Source: Proluteimonas flavola (GTDB lineage: Bacteria > Pseudomonadota > Gammaproteobacteria > Xanthomonadales > Xanthomonadaceae). Taken from it: DNA of 42,739 nucleotides. The number at the start of each line of letters is the position of its first letter. The first letter of the stretch is position 1. Made by a program: the position numbers and the translations under genes. Where the stretch lies: NCBI RefSeq assembly GCF_021191705.1, contig NZ_JAIWPU010000040.1, forward strand, positions 1-42,739, given 5' to 3'. This document shows, in pieces, positions 8,482 through 20,197 of the stretch. The notes below the pieces were generated by a model. That model was given only the letters and a program-made list of their open reading frames with translations. It had not been told where the DNA came from and searched no databases.

Positions 8482-9414
8482 ATGAGACAGGATCCTTTCG
8501 GCGGCGGCGACCGTCGCCAGCCCGGCCGCGCGCCGCGGCGTCGCTTCGGCATGCGCTTCGTCGTCCTGCTGCTGTTCGCGGGTTACGGCGCCTATTACTA
8601 CTTCTCCAACCAGAGCGTCGACCCGGTCACGGGCGAAACCGTACTGATCGATCGCGGCCTCGACGTGACGCAGGAGAAGGCGCTGGGTCTGGAGGCCTAC
8701 CAGGAAATCCTCGGCCAGGAACGTCCGGTCGATCCCGACAGCGAGATCGCCAAGGACGTGCGCCTGATCGCCGAGCGGCTGATCGCGAAGGTCGACGTGG
8801 TCGAGGCCGAACTCGCGCGCGAACACGGACTGGAACCGACCCGCTTCTCGCAGACCTTCGAGTGGGAGGTCAACGTGCTGGAGTCCGACCAGGCCAATGC
8901 GTTCTGCCTGCCGGGCGGCAAGATGGCGGTCTACACCGGCCTGATTCCGGTGGCGAAGAACGCCGATGCGCTGGCCGTGGTCATGGGCCACGAGATCGCC
9001 CACGCCCTGCTGCGCCACGGCGCGCAACGCATGGCCCAGCAGCGCCTGACCCAGATCGGCCAGATGGCCGGCTCGATGAGCGGCATGGATCCGCAGCAGC
9101 AACAGATGGTGATGGCCGCGATGGGCTACGGCTACCTGCTGCCATACGCGCGCAAGCACGAGACCGAGGCCGACAACATCGGCCTGATGCTCGCCGCCGC
9201 CGCGTGCTTCGATCCCCGCGAAGCTGTGCCGCTGTGGGAGCGCATGTCCGAGGCCAGCGGCGGCCAGGCGCCGCCGGAATTCTCGTCCACGCACCCCAAC
9301 CCCGGCACCCGCATCCAGACGCTGCAGGCGCTGATGCCCAAGGCGCTCGAGTACCGCGCGAAGTTCTGCGAGGACGCGCAGGGCGAGACGACCGCCGCGC
9401 TCAGAACCCCATGA
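8482..9414 (+). CDS. Membrane-anchored M48-family zinc metallopeptidase (LoiP/BepA-like)
   Basis: A 310-residue protein. A basic N-terminus and one membrane segment (FVVLLLFAGYGAYYYFSN, about 26-43) anchor a periplasmic peptidase domain. The zinc site is HEIAH (170-174) with ETEAD (226-230) supplying the third ligand. NAFCLPGGKMAVYTGL precedes it, as in M48B/C quality-control proteases. Start 8482 has GGGGAGG a few bases upstream. It follows the FGE-like lipoprotein and is probably co-transcribed. Its last 14 bases overlap the 3' end of the convergent reductase gene. Confidence 0.87.
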   Translation: MRQDPFGGGDRRQPGRAPRRRFGMRFVVLLLFAGYGAYYYFSNQSVDPVTGETVLIDRGLDVTQEKALGLEAYQEILGQERPVDPDSEIAKDVRLIAERLIAKVDVVEAELAREHGLEPTRFSQTFEWEVNVLESDQANAFCLPGGKMAVYTGLIPVAKNADALAVVMGHEIAHALLRHGAQRMAQQRLTQIGQMAGSMSGMDPQQQQMVMAAMGYGYLLPYARKHETEADNIGLMLAAAACFDPREAVPLWERMSEASGGQAPPEFSSTHPNPGTRIQTLQALMPKALEYRAKFCEDAQGETTAALRTP

Positions 9415-10147
9415 GCAAACCGCCGTTGACCGGCAGGTTGATGCCGGTGATGTAACCGGCGTCGTCGGCGGTCAGGAACACGACCGCGCGTGCGATGTCG
9501 CCGGGTTGGCCGATGCGGCCGACCGGCACGCTGGCGACGGTGCGGGCAAGCACCTCGGACGGCATCTTCGAAGTCATCGGCGTCTCGACGTAGCCGGGCG
9601 ACAGGCTGTTGACGGTGATGCCCTTGGCCGCGACTTCGCGGGCCAGCGACATCGTCAAACCATGCAGCCCGGCCTTGGCCGCGGCGTAGTTGGTCTGGCC
9701 GAAGTTGCCGGTCTGGCCGCTGACCGAACTGATGTTGACGATGCGGCCGAAGCCGCGCGCGACCATGCCTTCGACTGCGGCGCGGCACAGGTGGAAGGCG
9801 CTGTCGAGGTTGATGCGCAGCACGTCGTCCCACTGTTCGACGGACATCTTGCGCAGCGTCGCATCGCGGGTGATGCCGGCGGCGTTGACCAGGATGTCGA
9901 GCCGGCCGTGGCGCGTCTCGACTTCGGCGATCGCGGCGGCGCAGGCATCGGCGTCGCCGACGTCGAGTGCGAGCGTGGTCACCGGCAGACCGGCCATGTT
10001 GGAGGTGAAGGCATCGAGGCGCGCGGCGTCGGCCGGCAGATCGGCGGCGATCACGTGCGCGCCGTTCGCTGCGAGCTGGCGGCAGATTGCGCGGCCGATG
10101 CCGCCGAGGCCGCCGGTGACGAGGGCGATGCGGGGAGTGTTGATCAT
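9401..10147 (-). CDS. SDR-family 3-oxoacyl-ACP / acetoacetyl-CoA reductase-like protein
   Basis: A 248-residue classical short-chain dehydrogenase. It shows the cofactor motif TGGLGGIG (about 10-17), NAAG near residue 88, the catalytic serine in NISSVSG, YxxxK as YAAAK, and the PGYVETPM loop. It resembles the neighbouring phaB-type gene (same GFG-IVNISS, AAKAG and final NGGLLMG pattern) and likely uses NADPH to reduce a 3-oxoacyl thioester. FabG-like activity is the alternative. It lies 281 bases downstream of phaR, with a repeat between them. Confidence 0.83.
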   Translation of the reverse strand: MINTPRIALVTGGLGGIGRAICRQLAANGAHVIAADLPADAARLDAFTSNMAGLPVTTLALDVGDADACAAAIAEVETRHGRLDILVNAAGITRDATLRKMSVEQWDDVLRINLDSAFHLCRAAVEGMVARGFGRIVNISSVSGQTGNFGQTNYAAAKAGLHGLTMSLAREVAAKGITVNSLSPGYVETPMTSKMPSEVLARTVASVPVGRIGQPGDIARAVVFLTADDAGYITGINLPVNGGLLMGF

Positions 10148-10217
10148 GGGGCGTGTCCTGACGGATTTGAGCGGCGGGTGATGTGTCTCGCCCTCAAATC
10201 ACGGTGTAATCAGGCCC

Positions 10218-10396
10218 CGTCATTCCCGCGAAGGCGGGAATCCAGGGACTTTCGTACAGATCGTAAGGAACGCCGATGGAGCGTTGAAAAATCGCTTCAT
10301 AAAGGCGTAGCGGAAAAACCCGCACGCAATGTAAACGGAGAGCCAAGTCCTTGGATTCCCGCCTTCGCGGGAATGACGGCTAAGGCGGGAATGACG
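10218..10396. repeat. REP/REPIN-like paired inverted repeat
   Basis: CGTCATTCCCGCGAAGGCGG begins at 10218 and its complement ends at 10378, with 100 bases between. A partial third copy (GGCGGGAATGACG) follows to 10396. Each arm is itself a small hairpin. The same unit recurs at 13939, 17171, 19006 and inside the elements at 19142 and 40636. It fills the gap between the SDR gene and phaR. Confidence 0.85.
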
Positions 10397-10428
10397 ACCG
10401 GAATTGTCGTAGAAGCGGTAGAAAAAAC

Positions 10429-10920
10429 TCAGCGCCCGCGCTTGGGCGGATCGCGATCGGCAGGCTTGGCGCTCGGCGTCGCGGCGCCGACCATCGTCTT
10501 CTGGAATTCCTTCCATAGCTCCAGGTTGCGCTCGGTCAGCTGGTTCATCATCGTCCACGGCGTCTGCCCGAGCAGGCCGCCCATCTGCTGGCGGAACTGC
10601 TGCTGCTGGTCGAGGAAGGTCTGCATCGAGCGCTCGAGGTAGTTGCCCATGAAGCCCTGCATCGAATCGCCGTAGAAGCGGATGATCTGGCTCAGCAACT
10701 GGGTCGAGAGCACAGGCTCGCCGTCGGACTCGTGTTCGGAAATGATCTGCAGCAGCACCGAACGGGTGATGTCGGTGCCGCTCTTGGCATCGCGGACTTC
10801 GAAATCCTCGCCGTCGACGATCAACTGGCGGACATCCTCGATGGTGATGTAGCTGGAGATCTCCGTATCGTAAAGGCGACGGTTCGGATACTTCTTGATG
10901 ATGCGCACGGCACTGCTCAT
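10429..10920 (-). CDS. phaR: Polyhydroxyalkanoate synthesis repressor PhaR
   Basis: A 163-residue transcriptional repressor of PHA granule genes. The DNA-binding PHB_acc_N domain is clear in RIIKKYPNRRLYDTEISSYI and the following VRQLIVDGEDFEVRDAKSGTDITRSVLLQII (residues about 6-62). The PHB-binding accumulation-regulator region follows (QLLSQIIRFYGDSMQGFMGNYLE and a Gln-rich helix). The C-terminus is short and basic. It sits between two PHA-type reductase genes. No PHA synthase or phasin is in the window. Confidence 0.9.
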   Translation of the reverse strand: MSSAVRIIKKYPNRRLYDTEISSYITIEDVRQLIVDGEDFEVRDAKSGTDITRSVLLQIISEHESDGEPVLSTQLLSQIIRFYGDSMQGFMGNYLERSMQTFLDQQQQFRQQMGGLLGQTPWTMMNQLTERNLELWKEFQKTMVGAATPSAKPADRDPPKRGR

Positions 10921-11077
10921 GAAGCCAACACTCTGATCCTTTGATGCCGCGCAGCATGGCGCAGCGAATGGGGGGGGCGCAACTCGACGAAAGTGGTGAA
11001 CGGGGGCGCCCGCGTCGCGCCGCGAACCGTCCGCGCACGTATGGTGCGGGCGGTCCGCGCGCGATGCGCGGCGCGCA

Positions 11078-11818
11078 TCACCAGCCCATGTGGTGGCCGC
11101 CGTTGATGTCGAGGTTCGAGCCGGTGATCCACGCGGCCTCGTCGGCGACCAGGAAGTTCACCGCATAGGCGATCTCCTCCGGGCGGCCCAGCCGACCGGT
11201 TGGAATGTCGGCGGCGATCTTCGCGCGCACGTCCTCGGGCACGGCCATCACCATGTCGGTGGCGACATAGCCGGGCGAGACCGTGTTGACGGTGATGCCG
11301 AGCTTGGCGTTCTCGCGCGCCAGCGAAATCGTGAAGCCGTGCATGCCGGCCTTGGCCGCCGCGTAGTTCGCCTGGCCGTACTGGCCCTTGAGGCCGTTGA
11401 TCGAACTGATCTGGATGATCCGGCCCCACTTGCGCTCGCGCATGCCCTCGATCACCGGGCGCGTGACGTTGTAGACCGAATTGAGATTGGTGTTGATGAC
11501 GTCCTGCCACTGCAACGCGTGCATCTTGTGGAAGGTGCCGTCGCGGGTGATGCCGGCGTTGTTGATCAGGATGTCGATCGGGCCGAGCTGCGCCTCGACC
11601 TCGCGCACCATCGTCTCCGCTTCTTCGTGATCGGACACGTCGCCCGGGACGATCGCGATGTCGTAGCCTTCATCGCGCATCTGCGCCTGCCAGGCCTTCG
11701 CCTTTTCGGCATTGCGGTAGTTGGTCGCGACGTGATAGCCGTTGTCGGCCAGCCGCTTGACGATTGCCGTTCCGATACCACCTGTGCCGCCGGTTACCAG
11801 TGCCACGCGTCCGCTCAT
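11078..11818 (-). CDS. phbB: Acetoacetyl-CoA reductase
   Basis: A 246-residue SDR enzyme that reduces acetoacetyl-CoA to (R)-3-hydroxybutyryl-CoA with NADPH, the second step of PHB synthesis. Features are VTGGTGGIGTAI at the N-terminus, NNAGITRDGTFHKM, the serine of QISSINGLKGQYGQ, YAAAKAG, and the characteristic PhaB ending ITGSNLDINGGHHMGW. Length and motifs fit PhbB/PhaB closely. It lies upstream of phaR on the same strand with 157 bases between. Confidence 0.9.
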   Translation of the reverse strand: MSGRVALVTGGTGGIGTAIVKRLADNGYHVATNYRNAEKAKAWQAQMRDEGYDIAIVPGDVSDHEEAETMVREVEAQLGPIDILINNAGITRDGTFHKMHALQWQDVINTNLNSVYNVTRPVIEGMRERKWGRIIQISSINGLKGQYGQANYAAAKAGMHGFTISLARENAKLGITVNTVSPGYVATDMVMAVPEDVRAKIAADIPTGRLGRPEEIAYAVNFLVADEAAWITGSNLDINGGHHMGW

Positions 11819-11869
11819 GCCGTCCTCGTCTGTGGGCTGCGCTGCCGGTGCGACAGCGGGTTTTGCAGT

Positions 11870-12805
11870 CTATGCACCGCGGGCGGCAGCGGTGTTGTGC
11901 GTTGCAGCAATCGCGAGGTCGTGCTTCGGCACGTGTGCGATCTCGAAATGTTCGATGGCGTGTTCGAGAAACGCCGAGGGCGTGTCCGCATCGAATGGCG
12001 TTTGGCCCAACGCGTTCCACGCGACGTACAGCGCCGGCATCGGGTCGCGTGCATCGACGGGACCTGCCTGTGCCGATTTCGACAGCTTGCGGCCTTCGGC
12101 ATCCAGCAGCAGCGGCAGATGCGCATAGCGCGGTGTCGGCAGCGCAAGGATGCGTTGCAGCAGGATCTGCCGCGCGGTGGAGTCGAGCAGGTCGGCGCCG
12201 CGCACCACGTCGGTGATGCCCTGGTCGCCATCGTCGACGACGACCGCAAGCTGATACGCCCAGAAGCCGTCGGCGCGGCGCAGCACGAAATCGCCGACCT
12301 CGACATCGACCTGCTGCAGTTGCCGGCCGCGGATCGCATCGACGAATTCGATCGTCGTGCCGGGCTCGACGCGCAGGCGGATCGCAGGATCCGGGCGCGT
12401 GCCGCTTGCACGACAGACGCCGAGATGGCGGCCACCGGTTTCTGCGAGATCGGCGCGGCTGCAGTGACAGACGAAGGCATGCCCGCGCGCGCGCAGATCC
12501 TCCACGACGGCCGCATAGCGCGCGTCGCGCGTGCTCTGCACGAGCACCGGTCCGTCGTGCCGCAGGCCGAACGCCTGCAGCGTCGCCAGCTGTCCCTGCG
12601 CCGCGCCGGCGACTTCACGCAGACGGTCGATGTCTTCGATGCGGACCGCCCAACTGCCGTGCGCCTGTCGCGCCAGCACCCAGCTGCCGAGCGCCGCGAG
12701 CAGCGAGCCGGCATGCAGGGGGCCGGTGGGCGAGGGTGCGTAACGCCCGCGATACGCAGGCGCGTCGAGCGTGTGCGTCAAACTGTCTGGCACATGAACT
12801 GTCAT
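11870..12805 (-). CDS. gluQ: Glutamyl-Q tRNA(Asp) synthetase
   Basis: A 311-residue GluRS catalytic-domain paralogue that glutamylates the queuosine of tRNA(Asp). YRGRYAPSPTGPLHAGSL carries the HIGH-equivalent motif. The CHC...C cysteines (VCHCSRADL...GVCR) form the zinc site. Catalytic-site features VRGADLLDSTARQILLQ and the KMSKS-equivalent KLSKSAQ are present. The anticodon-binding half of GluRS is absent, as expected. The ATG at 12805 starts near the first conserved residues; a longer frame to 12907 adds unconserved sequence. It is divergent from htpX. Confidence 0.92.
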   Translation of the reverse strand: MTVHVPDSLTHTLDAPAYRGRYAPSPTGPLHAGSLLAALGSWVLARQAHGSWAVRIEDIDRLREVAGAAQGQLATLQAFGLRHDGPVLVQSTRDARYAAVVEDLRARGHAFVCHCSRADLAETGGRHLGVCRASGTRPDPAIRLRVEPGTTIEFVDAIRGRQLQQVDVEVGDFVLRRADGFWAYQLAVVVDDGDQGITDVVRGADLLDSTARQILLQRILALPTPRYAHLPLLLDAEGRKLSKSAQAGPVDARDPMPALYVAWNALGQTPFDADTPSAFLEHAIEHFEIAHVPKHDLAIAATHNTAAARGA

Positions 12806-12925
12806 GGGGTCGCCACTGTGCCTGCGTCGATCCCGAATTGAAATCGCCGGTCGCTGCACGCAGATTGTCGCGACACGTTTTCCACTTCCGCCTGACGCAG
12901 GCGTCATCCGGACTCAAGGTAGCCA

Positions 12926-13831
12926 ATGTTCAAGCGTTTCGGTCTTCTTATCGCCACCAATCTCGCCGTGCTCGCGCTCGTCAGCATCGTCATGGCGATC
13001 TTCGGCATCAATCCGTCCAGCTATGGCGGCCTGTTCGTGTTCGCGGCCCTGTTCGGCTTCGGCGGCGCGTTCTTCACCCTGGCCATCTCCAAGTGGTCGG
13101 CCAAGCGCGCCACCGGTGCCTACGTCATCAAGGAGCCTCGCGACGAAGCCGAGCGCTGGCTGTTCAACACCGTGCGTCGGCAAGCCGAGCAGGCCGGCAT
13201 CGGCATGCCCGAGGTCGCGATCTACGACGCGCCCGAGATCAACGCCTTCGCCACCGGCGCCAACCGCAACAACGCACTGGTCGCGGTGTCGACGGGCCTG
13301 CTGCGCTCGATGACCCGCGACGAGGCCGAGGCCGTGCTGGGCCACGAAGTCGCCCACGTCGCCAACGGCGACATGGTGACGATGACCCTGCTGCAGGGCG
13401 TGCTCAACACCTTCGTGATCTTCCTGGCCCGCGTGGTCGGCCGCGCGATCGACGGCTACCTCAACGGCGGCCGCGACAACGGCGGTGGCGGCATCGCGTA
13501 CTTCGCGATCGTGTTCGTGCTGGACATGGTCTTCGGCCTGTTCGCCTCGATGATCGCGATGTGGTTCTCGCGCCACCGCGAGTTCCGCGCCGACGAGGGC
13601 GGCGCCGCACTGGCCGGCCGCGCCAAGATGATCGCAGCCCTAGAGCGCCTGGCGCAGACCTACGGCCAGAGCACGCTGCCCAAGCAGGTCGCCGCGTTCG
13701 GCATCAGCGGTGGTGTAGGCAGCGGTCTGAAGAAGCTGCTGATGAGCCACCCGCCGCTGGAAGAGCGCATCGCTTCGTTGCGCAATGCGCCGCCGAGCCG
13801 TGATTCGGTGCGTCAGGGCATCGTGGCTTGA
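12926..13831 (+). CDS. htpX: Membrane protease HtpX
   Basis: A 301-residue inner-membrane M48 zinc protease that degrades misfolded membrane proteins. Two N-terminal membrane helices ([20 protein letters not shown] and [19 protein letters not shown]) precede the active site [12 protein letters not shown] (H140, H144). Two more membrane segments follow, and the third zinc ligand lies in HREFRADE. The C-terminal [14 protein letters not shown] is typical. Length matches E. coli HtpX. A strong terminator follows at 13855. Confidence 0.94.
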   Translation: MFKRFGLLIATNLAVLALVSIVMAIFGINPSSYGGLFVFAALFGFGGAFFTLAISKWSAKRATGAYVIKEPRDEAERWLFNTVRRQAEQAGIGMPEVAIYDAPEINAFATGANRNNALVAVSTGLLRSMTRDEAEAVLGHEVAHVANGDMVTMTLLQGVLNTFVIFLARVVGRAIDGYLNGGRDNGGGGIAYFAIVFVLDMVFGLFASMIAMWFSRHREFRADEGGAALAGRAKMIAALERLAQTYGQSTLPKQVAAFGISGGVGSGLKKLLMSHPPLEERIASLRNAPPSRDSVRQGIVA

Positions 13832-13854
13832 TTCATCGGCTACAGCGGTAAGCG

Positions 13855-13881
13855 AAAAGCCCGCCGGAAGGCGGGCTTTTT
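13855..13881 (+). terminator. Rho-independent terminator of htpX
   Basis: The stem GCCCGCC-GGAA-GGCGGGC is preceded by AAAA and followed by TTTTT, 24 bases after the htpX stop. Confidence 0.88.
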
Positions 13882-13938
13882 GTGTTGGGCGTGTGCCTGG
13901 TCGGGATGACGGCGAGACGCCGCCGGATGCCTTTCTAC

Positions 13939-14040
13939 CGTCATTCCGGCGAAAGCCGGAATCCATTTTGATTCTGGCGGGAAACTGCTGCGCCGGTAGG
14001 CTTCAGGTGCCAATGGATTCCGGCTTTCGCCGGAATGACG
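13939..14040. repeat. REP/REPIN-like paired inverted repeat (CCGGAATG variant)
   Basis: CGTCATTCCGGCGAAAGCCG at the left and its complement at the right enclose about 45 bases. It has the same architecture as the other CGTCATTC repeats, but with coordinated substitutions in both arms that keep the hairpin. It lies between htpX and the DUF1244 gene. Confidence 0.85.
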
Positions 14041-14056
14041 GCATTGGGGCGTCAGA

Positions 14057-14383
14057 TCAGCCGGCGTGCTTCGCCTGCGCCGCCTCGAACGCCGCCAGTT
14101 GCTCCGGCGTCGCGTCCTTCTGGTGCTGCGCTTTCCACTGCGCGAACGGCATCCCGTACACCGCTTCCCGTGCCGCGTCCTTGTCCAGCGCCGCGCCCTC
14201 GGCATTCGCCGCCTCGCGATACCAGTCCGCCAGGCAGTTGCGGCAGAAGCCGGCGAGAGTCATCAGGTCGATGTTCTGCACGTCCGGGCGCGCCTCGTTG
14301 AGATGCGCGAGCAGGCGCCGGAACGCGGCAGCTTCGACGCGTGTACGGGCGTCATCGGACAGGGGGGCAGCCGCGTCGGCCAT
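14057..14383 (-). CDS. DUF1244 family protein
   Basis: A 108-residue cytosolic helical protein. The family hallmark [17 protein letters not shown] sits in the middle, followed by [23 protein letters not shown], as in DUF1244 proteins of Proteobacteria. Function is unknown. The ATG at 14383 is used because the family starts near [19 protein letters not shown]; longer frames would run into the G/C homopolymer block. A possible RBS (AGGAG) lies at about 14389-14393. Confidence 0.82.
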   Translation of the reverse strand: MADAAAPLSDDARTRVEAAAFRRLLAHLNEARPDVQNIDLMTLAGFCRNCLADWYREAANAEGAALDKDAAREAVYGMPFAQWKAQHQKDATPEQLAAFEAAQAKHAG

Positions 14384-14453
14384 GAGGACAACTCCTGGTG
14401 CAGGGAAGGGCGACAGGATCCGCATGCAGCGACGCGTCCGCAAGCCAATACTG

Positions 14454-14543
14454 CTGTGGGGGGGGGGGGGGGGGGGGGGGGGGGGGGCGGGCCGCCCCCC
14501 CCCCCCCCCCCGCCCCCCCCCCCCCCCCCCCCCCCTCCCACAG
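14454..14543. other. G/C homopolymer hairpin, probable assembly or sequencing artefact
   Basis: CTGTGGG opens a run of about 29 G. A short GC centre and a run of about 40 C broken by one G follow, ending in TCCCACAG. The outer CTGTGGG/CCCACAG arms pair perfectly. The same CTGTGGGAGC start introduces the homopolymer tail at 42650. A biological tract this long and symmetric is unlikely; it probably replaces an unreadable member of a CTGTGGGAGC hairpin repeat family. Open frames crossing it are not genes. Confidence 0.7.
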
Positions 14544-14630
14544 GAATCCGCTCGCTTCGCCGAGGATCGGAATACCGCTTCGACGGAATCGGCGACAATA
14601 TGCACCCCCACGCCGCCGACACCGCTCCGC

Positions 14631-15524
14631 ATGACCGCCGCTGCCCCCACCCCGGCCCGCATCCTCGACGGCAAGCGCATTGCCGACACCCTGCTCGACC
14701 AGCTGCGCGTCCGCGTGGATGCGCGGGTCGCCGCCGGGGGCTCGCGCCCGGGGCTGGCGGTCGTGCTGGTCGGTGGCGATCCGGCCTCGCAGTCCTACGT
14801 GCGCAACAAGCGCCGGGCGGCCGAGAAGGTCGGCATCCAGGCCTTCGATTTCGATCTGCCCGTCGGCACCACCGAAGCCGAACTGGTCGCGCTGGTCGAC
14901 CGTCTCAATGCCGATCCCGCCGTGCACGGCATCCTCGTGCAACTGCCGCTGCCGGGCATTCCGGACGCGACCCACATCATCCATCGCATCGATCCGCGCA
15001 AGGATGTCGACGGTTTCCATCCCGAGAACGTCGGCCGCCTGGCGCTGCGCCAGTTCGGCCTGCGCCCGTGCACGCCGCGCGGCATCACCACGCTGCTGGC
15101 CTATACCGACCGTCCGGTGCGCGGTGCCAGTGCGACGATCGTCGGGGTGAGCAACCACGTCGGCCGGCCGATGGCGCTGGAACTGATGATCGCCGGTTGC
15201 ACCGTCACCACCTGCCACCGCTTCACCCCGCCGGACGTGCTGCGTCGGCACGTGGGCGAGGCGGACATCCTGGTCGTCGCGGTCGGGCGTCCATCACTGA
15301 TTCCGGGCGATTGGGTCAAGCCGGGCGCAGTGGTGATCGACGTCGGCATCAACCGCATCGAGGACGGCCGCCTGGTCGGCGACGTGGGCTTCGATGCCGC
15401 CGCACAGCGTGCCAGCTGGATCACGCCGGTGCCGGGCGGGGTGGGGCCGATGACGGTCGCCACGCTGATGCAGAACACGATCGAGGCGGCGGATGCCGCT
15501 GACGCGGCAGGGACGGGAGATTAG
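14631..15524 (+). CDS. folD: Bifunctional methylenetetrahydrofolate dehydrogenase / methenyltetrahydrofolate cyclohydrolase
   Basis: A 297-residue cytosolic enzyme of one-carbon metabolism, interconverting 5,10-methylene- and 10-formyl-tetrahydrofolate with NADP. Motifs include [15 protein letters not shown] (the tyrosine and catalytic lysine), [42 protein letters not shown] (NADP loop) and the C-terminal [15 protein letters not shown]. The usual arginine of VGRSN is a valine here (VGVSN). The ATG at 14631 begins just before the conserved ARILDGK. It provides folate for the purine pathway of the guaB-guaA neighbours. Confidence 0.93.
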   Translation: MTAAAPTPARILDGKRIADTLLDQLRVRVDARVAAGGSRPGLAVVLVGGDPASQSYVRNKRRAAEKVGIQAFDFDLPVGTTEAELVALVDRLNADPAVHGILVQLPLPGIPDATHIIHRIDPRKDVDGFHPENVGRLALRQFGLRPCTPRGITTLLAYTDRPVRGASATIVGVSNHVGRPMALELMIAGCTVTTCHRFTPPDVLRRHVGEADILVVAVGRPSLIPGDWVKPGAVVIDVGINRIEDGRLVGDVGFDAAAQRASWITPVPGGVGPMTVATLMQNTIEAADAADAAGTGD

Positions 15525-15559
15525 GGATGGGGGGGATTGGGCGCGAAACCGTCCTTTTC

Positions 15560-15597
15560 GAATCCCCAATCCCGAATCCCCAATCCCCAATCCCGAG
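15560..15597. repeat. Tandem CCCCAATC-type octamer repeat upstream of guaB
   Basis: Four to five near-copies of AATCCCCAATCCCG are arranged head to tail and end just before the guaB -10 element. The same motif in the opposite sense occurs at 17105-17132, right after guaB. Confidence 0.75.
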
Positions 15598-15598
15598 T

Positions 15599-17091
<1,493 letters not shown>

Positions 17092-17104
17092 GCCGGCCTG
17101 GCGT

Positions 17105-17132
17105 GATTGGGGATTTGGGATTGGGGATTCGG
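17105..17132. repeat. Tandem GATTGGGG-type repeat downstream of guaB
   Basis: GATTGGGGATTTGGGATTGGG-type near-tandem units lie here. They are the inverted counterpart of the array at 15560-15597, so guaB is bracketed by the two arrays in opposite orientation. Confidence 0.72.
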
Positions 17133-17170
17133 AAAGGCAGATCCACTCGTCCGTCCGCTTCCCCATGGCC

Positions 17171-17281
17171 CGTCATTCCCGCGAAGGCGGGAATCCATGG
17201 ACTTTCGCTCTTCATTCACCGTCCAGCATCGCGTCAGTGCAGCACTAAAGTCCTTGGATTCCCGCCTTCGCGGGAATGACG
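17171..17281. repeat. REP/REPIN-like paired inverted repeat between guaB and guaA
   Basis: CGTCATTCCCGCGAAGGCGG at 17171 is mirrored by its complement ending at 17281. The inner sequence of about 55 bases differs from the copy at 10218. Both arms are also followed or preceded by ATGGACTTT/AAAGTCCTTGG, as in other copies. Confidence 0.85.
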
Positions 17282-17352
17282 AAAAAAGCAATCCTGCGTA
17301 GCAGGTGAAGCGGTTCGTGATTCGACAAACATCAGATTGAATTGGGGCACAC

Positions 17353-18957
<1,605 letters not shown>

Positions 18958-19005
18958 GGCGGCGCCCGGCGCGCTAAAGCAACACCGATCAGGACTGTCA
19001 TTATT

Positions 19006-19033
19006 CGTCATTCCCGCGAAGGCGGGAATGACG
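19006..19033. repeat. Single REP-like hairpin
   Basis: CGTCATTCCCGCGAAGGCGGGAATGACG forms one self-complementary unit. It is the two arms of the paired repeats joined without a spacer. It lies about 50 bases after guaA and may act as its transcript end. Confidence 0.75.
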
Positions 19034-19141
19034 AATTTTTAAGTGTCGCCCTACCGAGCAGACAGATACAAGCCCGCCGCGCGCGGGCTTTTCCATGACG
19101 CAGGCGGTCATACGAGACGGCGAACCTATGTCATTCAAAGA

Positions 19142-19304
19142 CCTGATGAGTGTCGAGTCTCAGCTGGGCGTCAGTTTTCCATCGTCATCCCCGCGAAAGC
19201 GGGGATCCAGCGACTTCAAGGCATTGAAAAGCAAGACGCTGGATTCCCGCTTTCGCGGGAATGACGATCTGAAAGTCTTCAGCTGAGACACGACACGCAT
19301 CAGG
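19142..19304. repeat. MITE-like element B, copy 1 (163 bp)
   Basis: The ends are imperfect inverted repeats: CCTGATGAGTGTCGAGTCTC on the left and the complement of CCTGATGCGTGTCGTGTCTC on the right. The interior contains a CGTCATCCCCGCGAAAGCGG REP pair. A nearly identical copy lies at 40636-40799. No transposase is encoded. The remaining sequence to 19411 is a low-complexity AGCCGAAGCC-type stretch plus the 3' flank of sctT. It lies beside guaA, at one border of the T3SS locus. Confidence 0.85.
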
Positions 19305-19411
19305 AAAGCCAAAGCCGAAGCCGAAACAAAACTCAGAGCCAGAGCCCAGAGTCAGAACTCACGTCCGAGCCGAAGCTCGATGCGTGGAGCGCGCGCTGGA
19401 GCGTTCAGAGC

Positions 19412-20197
19412 CTACGTCGCACTGAACGCGTGCTTGAGCGCCTCGATCAAGCCACTGTTGTCGACCAGCCGCGTCATCACGATCTCCACGAACACCCCGA
19501 TCATCAACAGGATGATCGCCGTCGCCAGCCACGCCTTGATCGGCATCGTCAGCGCGAACACGTTGAGCTGCGGGGCGTAGCGGTTGACCAGGCCGAAGGA
19601 CAGGTCGATGACGAGCAGGATCACCATGGCGGGCGCGGCGATCAGCAGCATCGCGGTCATCAGATAGCCGAATTGCCCGACGAACAACGCCATCCCGCTC
19701 ATTCGAAGATCCGGGAAGAAACTCATGACCGGCCAGACCGTGTAACTGGTCATCAACAGGTCGAGGAACACGAGGAACGCGCCGCTGGCCATGAACAGGA
19801 ACGTCGCGAACTGCGACAGGAACTCGCCGTGCAGCGAAGTCTGGTGGCCCTGGATCGGATCGAAGATCTGCGCCATCGACATGCCGACCTGGGTGTCGAT
19901 GATCACGCCGGCGGAGCTGATCGCCCAGAACACGATGCCGTAGCAGAACCCGATCGAGATGCCGATGAAGGTTTCCTTGAGCACGATCGCCGACCAGTGC
20001 GCGGTGCCGGCGGCCTCGATCGGCGGCGCGCCGGCAAGGGCGATCGGAATCGCGACGATCGCCAGGCTCACCATGAAACTGTTGCGCACCATCGCCGGCA
20101 CCGTTTCGGTGGTCAGCAGCGGCAGCATCAGGAACGCGCCGGCCACGCGCGGCAGCGTCAGCGCGAGCGCCAGCATCGGGTTCGTGCCGAAGTCCAT
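19412..20197 (-). CDS. sctT: T3SS export apparatus protein SctT
   Basis: A 261-residue inner-membrane protein of the SctT/FliR family (HrcT, YscT, SpaR). It joins SctR and SctS in the export-gate complex at the base of the injectisome. It is strongly hydrophobic, with family motifs RVAGAFLMLPLLTTETVPAMVRNSF near the N-terminus and QIFDPIQGHQTSLHGEFLSQFATFLFMASG in the middle. Its ATG overlaps the sctS stop (TGATG). It is last in the operon; sctU, which often follows sctT, is absent and the next sequence is repeats and guaA. Confidence 0.92.
   Translation of the reverse strand: MDFGTNPMLALALTLPRVAGAFLMLPLLTTETVPAMVRNSFMVSLAIVAIPIALAGAPPIEAAGTAHWSAIVLKETFIGISIGFCYGIVFWAISSAGVIIDTQVGMSMAQIFDPIQGHQTSLHGEFLSQFATFLFMASGAFLVFLDLLMTSYTVWPVMSFFPDLRMSGMALFVGQFGYLMTAMLLIAAPAMVILLVIDLSFGLVNRYAPQLNVFALTMPIKAWLATAIILLMIGVFVEIVMTRLVDNSGLIEALKHAFSAT

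Noticed and set aside
14260..14690. Several frames reading through the G/C homopolymer, giving poly-Gly and poly-Pro proteins
   Set aside because: They exist only because of the suspected artefact and have no conserved sequence outside it.
19305..19400. AGCCGAAGCC / CAGAGCCAGAGCC tract after MITE B as a coding or regulatory feature
   Set aside because: Short, irregular simple-sequence repetition with no start signal; no function can be supported.
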